Source: Natribaculum breve
GTDB lineage: Archaea; Halobacteriota; Halobacteria; Halobacteriales; Natrialbaceae
Assembly: GCF_023008585.1 (NCBI RefSeq)
Contig: NZ_CP095391.1
Span: 124,001 to 188,000, forward strand
Length of the DNA: 64,000 nt
Direction: 5' to 3'
Positions 42,760 to 49,377 of the stretch are shown here, in pieces. The notes below the pieces were generated by a model. That model had not been told where the DNA came from and made no database searches. It was given only the letters and a program-made list of their open reading frames with translations. The stretch's first letter is position 1, and every line of letters begins with the position of its first letter. A program made the translations under genes and the position numbers.

Positions 42760-43014
42760 CTGTCTCTTACCCATACGTCGGAGTCTCGCGAAAGTGGCGT
42801 TTTGGAGGCTCTCGAGGCGGGCGAGCACGAGCTGAGACCCACAGGAAGAGAGACGAGATCGACGTTCGGTACGGAGCGTAGTACTCGAGTCAACTGCGTT
42901 CGGATCCACAATTACGGATTTCACCCGGCGAAAGGCGCTGAATACTGGTATCTCGATCGCCACTCTCCGATGGATCGCCCGCGACTGGTGGTGCAACTTG
43001 TGGGTAAGAGACAG
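42760..43014 (-). repeat. 255-bp MITE, copy 4 (left-end hairpin of element B)
   Basis: 255 bp, ends CTGTCTCTTACCCA / TGGGTAAGAGACAG, target duplication CCGTTTACGG (42750-42759, 43015-43024). The host hairpin is CCCACCCGT-TT-ACGGGTGGG. Equivalent to copy 2 in element A. Confidence 0.92.
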
Positions 43015-43127
43015 CCGTTTACGGGTGGGAGGAAGCCGACAACTGGGAATCTCTCCACGCTCGTAGCCACGGCTGGGATTGGATGCTTGCGTAACATCTT
43101 TAGGTGAGGATGTTCTATATACTGACG

Positions 43128-43517
43128 ATGCCTCGTGGGTTCGACAGGGAACGTACCGACGTCCACAAACTCCAGTACCACTTCATCTGGTGTCCAAAGT
43201 ACCGCAAATCGGTACTAACGGGCGAGGTGCGCGACCGTCTCGAAGCACTCATCGAGGAGAAAGCCGACGAACTCGACTTGGAGATACTGGAGTTGGCGAT
43301 TCGCCCCGACCACGTACACCTGTTCATCACGGGCGACCCGACGCTCGCCCCGAACAAAATCATGCAACAGGTCAAGGGCTACTCGTCGCGCCGACTTCGG
43401 GACGAGTTCGATTTCGGCTTGCCGTCGCTGTGGACGCGCTCGTACTTCGTCTCAAGCGCGGGCGACGTGTCCAGCGAAGTCATCGAGGAGTACATCGATG
43501 CCCAAGCAGGTGAATAG
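43128..43517 (+). CDS. tnpA: IS200/IS605 TnpA transposase (element B)
   Basis: A 129-residue intact Y1 HUH transposase. Motifs: WCPKYRKSVLTGEVRDRL, the HUH in AIRPDHVHLFITGDPTLAPN, and the nucleophile Tyr in QQVKGYSSRRLRDEF. It acts as a dimer on single-stranded DNA and recognises the subterminal hairpins of the element, which in this case each contain a MITE. The stop is 2 bases before the tnpB start. Identical in its core to the element A copy. An ATG eight codons upstream is an alternative start. Confidence 0.93.
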   Translation: MPRGFDRERTDVHKLQYHFIWCPKYRKSVLTGEVRDRLEALIEEKADELDLEILELAIRPDHVHLFITGDPTLAPNKIMQQVKGYSSRRLRDEFDFGLPSLWTRSYFVSSAGDVSSEVIEEYIDAQAGE

Positions 43518-43519
43518 TC

Positions 43520-44677
43520 ATGCAACGGAACGTCTCGACCACGGTGCGAGTCAAACTCCACTCGCTGACCAACAGGAAAACCGACCTGCTCGCCCGCGAG
43601 TACGAGGCGTTCCAGACGGCGGTTCACGGCGGAGACGCCGACCTGTACTCTGCAACCGACCAGCAGGCGTCGAAAGTCCAGCGACAGAAAGACCCGAACC
43701 CCGACACCGAACAACCCGTCGTCCTCCGCAACGACGTGTTCGACGTGTCTCACGACGAAGACACCGTTCTCTCGTCGTGGTGGGTGAAAGTCCCCGTCTA
43801 TGACCCCGAGAAAGGACAGGGTAACTCTATCTGGTGTCCAGTCCACGTCCCGTACAAGGACGAACAACTCGTCCGTGAGGGCGATATTCGAGATAGTGAG
43901 TTAGTGCGCCGTGACGGTGACTGGTACGTGCATCTCGTCGTCAAGCGGTCTGTGACCGTTCAAGACGAGTACGACGACGTGCTGGCTATCGACATGGGCG
44001 CACGATGGGTCGCTACCTGTGCGTTCCTCTCTGACCGTAAAACGACGTTCTACGGCGAGGAGGTTCGGCGTATCCGCGAACACTACAAGCAGTTGCGAAA
44101 ATCCATCGGGAAGGCGAAGCCCCGACACGGACAGCAGGTGGTCGAGCGTGTGCGTCGGGACGCCGAGGCACGGAAGGTGGACGACCGCCTCCACAAGATT
44201 GCTCGCTCCATCGTGGAAGACGCCGAGGAGCGGAACGCGGTCATCGTCGTGGGCGACCTCGGTGGAATTCGCAAGGACAACAACAAGGGGCGGTACGTCA
44301 ACGACAAGACCCATAAGATGCCGTTCGCCCGCCTGCTCAACTACATCGAGTACAAAGCCCACGACGCGGGTATCGACGTGCAATTGGTCGATGAATACGA
44401 CACGTCGAAGACGTGCAATCGGTGTGCCTGCGAGGGCGTCCGTGAGACGCAGGGACGCTTCGAGTGTCCCGAATGTGGGCTGGACGACAACGCCGACAAG
44501 AATGGCGCGCTGAATATCGGCAAACGAGCCTTGGGCAAGTTCTCGAAACCGCTGTCCGAGGCGGGGGCTGTACTGGCACAGCCCGAAACGCAGGTCATCG
44601 TCCACCGTGACGACGAACCTGCGAACCTCTCCGTTTCCGTGGGTTCAACCCCCAGTGGGGGAACCCCACGGCTTTAG
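43520..44677 (+). CDS. tnpB: TnpB RNA-guided nuclease-family protein (element B)
   Basis: A 385-residue TnpB, intact. RuvC-I is LAIDMGARWVATC, RuvC-II position AVIVVGDLGGIRK, zinc ribbon CNRCACEG...CPECG, RuvC-III DDNADKNGALNIG. The RuvC-II Glu is replaced by Gly as in the other two tnpB genes. The stop TAG is inside the target duplication of MITE copy 5 (GGCTTTAGCC), so the MITE interrupts the region that normally gives the guide RNA. Confidence 0.93.
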   Translation: MQRNVSTTVRVKLHSLTNRKTDLLAREYEAFQTAVHGGDADLYSATDQQASKVQRQKDPNPDTEQPVVLRNDVFDVSHDEDTVLSSWWVKVPVYDPEKGQGNSIWCPVHVPYKDEQLVREGDIRDSELVRRDGDWYVHLVVKRSVTVQDEYDDVLAIDMGARWVATCAFLSDRKTTFYGEEVRRIREHYKQLRKSIGKAKPRHGQQVVERVRRDAEARKVDDRLHKIARSIVEDAEERNAVIVVGDLGGIRKDNNKGRYVNDKTHKMPFARLLNYIEYKAHDAGIDVQLVDEYDTSKTCNRCACEGVRETQGRFECPECGLDDNADKNGALNIGKRALGKFSKPLSEAGAVLAQPETQVIVHRDDEPANLSVSVGSTPSGGTPRL

Positions 44678-44679
44678 CC

Positions 44680-44934
44680 CTGTCTCTTACCCACAAGTTG
44701 CGCCACCAGTCGCGGGCGATCCATCGGAGAGTGGCGATCGAGATACCAGTATTCAGCGCCTTTCGCCGGGTGAAATCCGTAATTGTGGATCCGAACGCAG
44801 TCGACTCGAGTACTACGCTCCGTACCGAGCGTCGATCTCGTCTCTCTTCCTGTGGGTCTCAGCTCGTGCTCGCCCGCCTCGAGAGCTTCCGAAACGCCAC
44901 TTTCGCGGGACTCCGACGTATGGGTAAGAGACAG
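44680..44934 (+). repeat. 255-bp MITE, copy 5 (right-end hairpin of element B)
   Basis: 255 bp, ends CTGTCTCTTACCCA / TGGGTAAGAGACAG, target duplication GGCTTTAGCC (44670-44679, 44935-44944). The host hairpin is CCACGGCT-TT-AGCCGTGG. Equivalent to copy 1 in element A. Confidence 0.92.
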
Positions 44935-44959
44935 GGCTTTAGCCGTGGGAGGATGTCAG

Positions 44960-45226
44960 ACTCAACAGGGCGTCGAGAATATCGAGGACAGCGCGGACCG
45001 GGTCGACGACGCGAAAGCGCTCGCTGAATCGATGGGGTGTGAGGTCACGGCATTCTATCTCACGTTCGGTCAATACGACATGGTCGTCGTTCTGGAAGCA
45101 CCGGATGACGAGACGGCCGCCCGACTCGCCTTACGCGTCGAGAAAAGCGGGGCCGTCACGACCGAGACGCTCAAAGCGTTCCCCGAGGGCGACTACCGCG
45201 AGATTATCGCCGACATTCCCGAGTGA
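44960..45226 (+). pseudogene. GYD-domain protein, C-terminal fragment
   Basis: 88 codons and the stop: TQQGVENIEDSADRVDDAKA, CEVTAFYLTFGQYDMVVVLE, ALRVEKSGAVTTETLKAFPE and the end IIADIPE. GQYDMVV and the FP-E end mark the GYD domain (Dabb-like ferredoxin fold). The first ten codons are at 19729-19758 on the other strand. A perfect stem-loop follows the stop at 45234. Confidence 0.9.
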
Positions 45227-45233
45227 CGTTCCC

Positions 45234-45253
45234 CTCCGCCGTGTACGGCGGAG
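45234..45253 (+). terminator. stem-loop after the GYD gene
   Basis: CTCCGCCG-TGTA-CGGCGGAG, a perfect 8-bp stem with a 4-base loop, 7 bases after the GYD stop, followed by TCTCTCGTTTC. Likely a transcript 3' end or terminator. Confidence 0.5.
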
Positions 45254-45316
45254 AGTCTCTCGTTTCTGCTTGACCTGTGAGACCCGTCTCGCTCACTGCG
45301 ACGTGGTGTCCGACCG

Positions 45317-45463
45317 TCAAACCACTGCCTCCACCCAGTCTGCAGTGACGAACTTGTACCGACATCCCTCACAGAGCTCGAGTTCGACGACCTGGTCAGT
45401 CGAGAGATGAACGTGGTACCGTTCGATCGAATACTCTTTCGCCCCGCAATTGGCACATGTCAC
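45317..45463 (-). CDS. 48-residue zinc-finger protein
   Basis: From a GTG: MTCANCGAKEYSIERYHVHL, then STDQVVELELCEGCRYKFVT and ADWVEAVV. Two CxxC knuckles (CANC near the start, CEGC near residue 31) form one zinc site, as in the many small CPxCG-like proteins of haloarchaea. Base composition and codon use fit a real gene. It converges with the broken GYD gene, about 90 bases between the stops. Confidence 0.65.
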   Translation of the reverse strand: MTCANCGAKEYSIERYHVHLSTDQVVELELCEGCRYKFVTADWVEAVV

Positions 45464-45716
45464 GGGTAACCCCTCCACCGAATATTCGATTTACGAGTGC
45501 CATCGGTATAACTCTCACGCGGACACGCTCGTTACCTCGTCAAGCGCTCGACGGAACGATACTATTGCGACACCTCCGAGAAAAAGGAGTACAACTTCAG
45601 TGGTCGACGAACGAGACGATTCGTGCCTGCTTTCGTGTCCGTGCGACCGAGCCGATATTGTTCGCTGATACCAATTAACAAAGCCTATTTGGCGCTTCTC
45701 GTCGTCTAGACAGTGC

Positions 45717-47129
45717 ATGACGGCTGGACCTCCCATTCAAGACCTCCACTTCGACGAGGCACCCAACGTCGAGACGAAAATCCCGGGCCCGCGCTCTCGG
45801 AAACTGCTCGAGCGACAGGAGGCCATCGACAGCGGCGCAGTCGCCTATCCGAAGGTCGTCCCTATCGCGCTCGAGGAGGGACGCGGGTCGACGTTGAAAG
45901 ACGTCGATGGAAACGTCTTCCTCGACTTCTTCGCCGGCATCGGCGTGATGAACGTTGGTCACTCGAATCCCTACGTGCTCGAGGCGGTGAACGACCAGAC
46001 GAGCAAACTCGTCCACACGATCGACTTTCCGACGGAGGCCCGCCTGGAGTTCATCGAGGCGGTAAACGACGTCGCACCGCCAGGGCTGCGCGATCAGTGC
46101 AAGATGGTGTTCGGCGGACCGTCGGGCAGCGACGCCAACGAGGCGTCGATCAAACTGGCCAAACAGTACACCGGTCGCCACGGCCTGCTGGCGTTCGAGG
46201 GGTCGTACCACGGTGGCACGGCAGGCGCGCTGAGCCTCACCGGCGGCGTCAAGTACAAGGCAGGCTACGAGCCGCTGTTGCCCGACGCGATCCACGTGCG
46301 GTATCCGTACCCCTATCGCGAGCCCCTGGACGACGACGCCGAGGCGGTGTGTCCCCGCGGTGACTGCTGTGGCCGGATGTCCTGTGCTCGCTCACTCGAG
46401 GCAGTCAAAGAGAAGTTCGAGGGGCCCTACAGCGGCCACGAGCCGCCGGCGGCGATCTGGGTGGAGCCGATCCAGGGCGAAGGCGGCGTCGTCGTGCCGC
46501 CGAAGGGCTTCCTGCAGGGGTTGCGCGACATCGCCGACGACAACGACGCCCTGCTCGTCGCCGACGAGATCCAGTCGGGGTTCGGTCGCACCGGGAAGTG
46601 GTGGGCCTGCGAACACTCCGACGTGACGCCCGACGTGATCACGATGGCCAAGGGTATCGGCGGTGCGGGACTCCCGCTCGGGGCGACGCTGTACCACGAA
46701 AAGTTCGACACGTGGGGGCCGGGCGGTCACATCGGCACCTTCCGGGGTAACGTTCCCGCGATGCGGGGCGGAACCGCCGCGATCGAGTACGTCAAGGACC
46801 ACGACCTGCTCGAGCACGCGACCGAACTCGGCGAGTACATCCGCAGTCGCTTGCAGGACGTCGACAGCCACCTCGTGGGTGAGGTACGTGGCGAAGGCCT
46901 GTTCGTCGGTGTCGAGTTGATCGACGAAGACGGCGAGCCGAGTGCGGATCTTGTCAAGGCGGTCCAGACCCGGTGTTACGAAAACGGCGTGCTCATCTGG
47001 AAGGCCGGACGGGAGGGCAACGTTCTCCGACTCTTGCCGCCGCTGGTCACGACGCACGAGCAAGCCGAGATCGGCCTCGACGTCGTCACGGACGCGCTCC
47101 GGGCGGCCACCAGCGGCGAGCTGCCGTAG
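45717..47129 (+). CDS. class III aminotransferase (4-aminobutyrate/diamino type)
   Basis: A 470-residue PLP enzyme. Key parts: [20 protein letters not shown], the phosphate-binding [36 protein letters not shown], the Asp that holds the PLP nitrogen in [18 protein letters not shown], and the PLP Lys in [20 protein letters not shown]. An insert with [15 protein letters not shown] near residues 220-240 has four cysteines, often seen in haloarchaeal members. It likely transfers an amino group from a gamma- or omega-amino acid such as 4-aminobutyrate to 2-oxoglutarate; substrate not fixed. Stands alone. Confidence 0.92.
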   Translation: MTAGPPIQDLHFDEAPNVETKIPGPRSRKLLERQEAIDSGAVAYPKVVPIALEEGRGSTLKDVDGNVFLDFFAGIGVMNVGHSNPYVLEAVNDQTSKLVHTIDFPTEARLEFIEAVNDVAPPGLRDQCKMVFGGPSGSDANEASIKLAKQYTGRHGLLAFEGSYHGGTAGALSLTGGVKYKAGYEPLLPDAIHVRYPYPYREPLDDDAEAVCPRGDCCGRMSCARSLEAVKEKFEGPYSGHEPPAAIWVEPIQGEGGVVVPPKGFLQGLRDIADDNDALLVADEIQSGFGRTGKWWACEHSDVTPDVITMAKGIGGAGLPLGATLYHEKFDTWGPGGHIGTFRGNVPAMRGGTAAIEYVKDHDLLEHATELGEYIRSRLQDVDSHLVGEVRGEGLFVGVELIDEDGEPSADLVKAVQTRCYENGVLIWKAGREGNVLRLLPPLVTTHEQAEIGLDVVTDALRAATSGELP

Positions 47130-47261
47130 CTCGGGCAGTCACAGCGGGTTTCGTTGGTCTCCTCCCGCGCCTAACGTCGCGGGAATCCCACCATGGGATT
47201 TCAGGCCGAGCGTGGCCCTCAGGTTTCAAGACGCACACGTTCCAAGCGTTAACTGCTGATA

Positions 47262-47335
47262 CTATCGGACGTAACTGTGTGAAGATTCTCGCCACCCCGG
47301 GACGGCGAGAATCTTTCACGACTTACGTCCGGCAG
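47262..47335. repeat. 74-bp TA-flanked MITE, copy 2
   Basis: Identical over 74 bases to 2818-2891, TA on both sides. Inserted at the 3' end of a tnpB remnant, where it supplies the last codons (HTAGRKS) and the stop. Confidence 0.88.
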
Positions 47336-47784
47336 TATGAGTTTCAGCATCGGCTTGGCTGTCTTGTGGGACGGTCAAACGTCCCCCATCCTCAGCCGAG
47401 TCATCGCCACTCGTGTGTTCTCTCGAATGGCTCTCTCCGCTGAGGTAGCGGTCTGCAATATTGAGCGCGGCGTTGACGTCTGCTTGGTACTCTGAAACCC
47501 AACACTCCGAATTGGAACACTTGAACGTCGCCTGCTTCGGACGGTAGCCCTGTTCTCCACAACAGTGGCACGTCTTCGAGGTGTACGCGGGGTTCACCGT
47601 CTCCACTCGAATCCCTTTTTCCGCTGCCTTGTACCGAATCTGGGCGTGCATCTTCGCAAACCCCCATCCGTGAAGCCGCCGGTTCATGAACGCGTCGTAG
47701 AACAGCGGCTAGAATCGCTCTAGGACGCTGTGGTAGCCGTCGAGTGGGACGACGGGCGACCTGTTGGGCTTGATCCGTCCGCAT
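47316..47784 (-). pseudogene. tnpB C-terminal fragment
   Basis: Minus strand: GYHSVLERF, a stop, PLFYDAFMNRRLHGWGFAKM, then IRYKAAEKGIRVETVNPAYT, the zinc ribbon CHCCGEQGY...CSNSECW and RuvC-III EYQADVNAALNIADRY. An in-frame stop near 47710 and loss of everything before it (RuvC-I and II) inactivate it. The tail is altered by the MITE. It is a different TnpB lineage from the other three. Confidence 0.88.
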
Positions 47785-47918
47785 CTGTGATTAGCTGAAG
47801 CGCTCGAATCTGCTACCGTCACCGACGAACGCGAGCAGTCGACAGAACCGCGAATGGACTGAAGAGAGTGATCTCAGCGGCCGACAAAAGAACAGCGGGG
47901 ACAGCTGCGACGATCGAT

Positions 47919-49073
47919 CTACCGCCGTGTCACCCGAGTACTGACACCGACGATGACGAGCGCGAAGACGAGTATCGGAACGGCCTCGAGCGGGACTGAA
48001 TCGGATCCGGCTCCGGGGTCGTCTTCGGTACCGTCGTCTGTCTCGTTCGTCTCGTTCGTCTCGTTCGTCTCGTTCGTCGGCATGACGACGTCGCTGGTCT
48101 CGTTCGACTCGCCAGAGCTGTCGTTTTCCGCTCCGTCGTCGCTATCTGTGGTTTCGTTGCCCTCGTCGCCGTCGACCGGATCGTCGATCACGTCCGATTC
48201 GTTATCGCTGGTATTTTCGGGCTCACCGTCGCTGACGTTCTCCGACTCGCCGTCACTGACGTTGTCCGCATCGCCGTCGTCGACCGGGTCCGATTCGTTG
48301 TCACTGTCGTCGTCTTCGGATCCATCGTCACCGTCGTCCGGCGGCGTCGGGTCCGAGGTCGATTCGGCGACCTCGAGTGAGCCGCCGTCGCTCACCCCGA
48401 GGATTTCGTGTTCGCCGTCGACCTCGTCACCACCCTGTGCAATGGCGTAGACGTCGTAGGTTCCTTCCTCGAGGTTCGACACGTTCGCCTCGTACGTGCC
48501 GTCGTCGGTCTGTTCTGCGGATTCGCGAATCGTCGTCTCGTCGTTCCAGACGACCAGTTCGACGCCCTCTGGCTCTCCGTCGGCTGCCGTCGGCGTCACC
48601 GAGACGGTCGCGTTCAGCGATTCGTCGGGTTCGATCTCGTCGGCGTGGTCGGTCCCGACGTCGTAGCCGCTGATGACGACGGGGTGGATCTCGACGTAGT
48701 CGTCGTCGATCTGGAGCATGAGGAGATAAGTACCAGGATCTAACGCGTCAGTGTCGAACGTCACGCGCTCGGAGCCGGTGCCGTATTGCGAGTCTTCTCG
48801 CTGTTCGTCGCTGTTGTAGAGGTCGACCCGGAAATCAGTGTCGTCAGACGCGCTCACGTCGACGGGGAGCGACTGACCCGACTCGCGCACGGCGACGTTA
48901 CTCACCTCGTACTCGGTTCCTTCGATCGAGACCGTTTTCGTCGGCGTATCGATCGAACCGGGTACGGACAGGCTGGCTTCGTCACTGGCGGCGACACCAG
49001 TGAGCGCACACGCCGAGAGGACGAGAGTGAGGGCGAGGATCGTCGAGGCGACTCGAGTATATCGTTCGGTCAT
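47919..49073 (-). CDS. secreted/surface-anchored acidic protein
   Basis: A 384-residue protein. Signal sequence VASTILALTLVLSACALTGV (Cys in LSAC could be a lipobox). Residues 30-130 and 130-225 form two beta-domains, the second a Big-like or carboxypeptidase-regulatory type (SLNATVSVTPTAADGEPEGV, EANVSNLEEGTYDVYAIAQG). Residues 240-355 are a low-complexity acidic stalk rich in D, E, S and N with four NET repeats (NETNETNETNET), many N-glycosylation sites. A C-terminal span VPILVFALVIVGVS plus RVTRR anchors it. No PGF motif. Start ATG 49073 gives a normal signal. Divergent from the PGF-CTERM protein. Confidence 0.8.
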   Translation of the reverse strand: MTERYTRVASTILALTLVLSACALTGVAASDEASLSVPGSIDTPTKTVSIEGTEYEVSNVAVRESGQSLPVDVSASDDTDFRVDLYNSDEQREDSQYGTGSERVTFDTDALDPGTYLLMLQIDDDYVEIHPVVISGYDVGTDHADEIEPDESLNATVSVTPTAADGEPEGVELVVWNDETTIRESAEQTDDGTYEANVSNLEEGTYDVYAIAQGGDEVDGEHEILGVSDGGSLEVAESTSDPTPPDDGDDGSEDDDSDNESDPVDDGDADNVSDGESENVSDGEPENTSDNESDVIDDPVDGDEGNETTDSDDGAENDSSGESNETSDVVMPTNETNETNETNETDDGTEDDPGAGSDSVPLEAVPILVFALVIVGVSTRVTRR

Positions 49074-49377
49074 AGTGGATGTCTCATGTGAATACCGCCG
49101 TCGTGATCGACAACCAACCACGACGGTGTTCGATCCGACCGAGAGGTCGGTGATGATGCGTTCGATTAGGTCTTTAGATCGAAATATAATACTTTCGATA
49201 CGATAAACCAAGATTGAACTGTAGACCTACATCGATCCATAACAACTTGCTTTCGTACGAACGGAAAGAAGGCAATCAGGCGCTAGAGGCGCACACGTCC
49301 CAGGCAGGACTGATCTTATACTCTCTGGCTAGAAACAAAGGGAAAAAAATAACTCGTGTTGATTAGACATTCAGGTG
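49074..49377. other. divergent promoter region
   Basis: About 300 bases between two surface-protein genes. A+T-rich stretches AATATAATACTTTCG near 49182 and GGGAAAAAAATAACTC near 49340 suit a promoter in each direction. No gene seen. Confidence 0.5.

Larger units (their letters stand above)
42726..44959 (+). mobile_element. IS200/IS605-type element B (with two MITEs)
   Basis: Left end at 42726 after TTAC (42722-42725), right end at 44959 (GGATGTCAG). It holds tnpA and tnpB in the normal tandem layout, 2 bases apart, and a MITE in each end hairpin. Nearly identical to element A, which is inverted relative to it. Without the two MITEs it would be about 1.7 kb, a normal size for the family. Confidence 0.92.
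47153..47784 (-). mobile_element. IS1341-type remnant with a nested MITE
   Basis: A 3' portion of a tnpB element in minus orientation. The right end is the hairpin GGGATTCCCGCG-ACGTTAGG-CGCGGGAGGAG at about 47160-47192 followed by ACCAAC. Upstream lie the C-terminal tnpB fragment and an IS630-type MITE. The left half is gone. Confidence 0.7.

Noticed and set aside
48040..48080. Tandem TCTCGTTCG repeats, possible CRISPR or regulatory repeat
   Set aside because: They are codons of the NET repeats in the surface protein, not spaced repeats.
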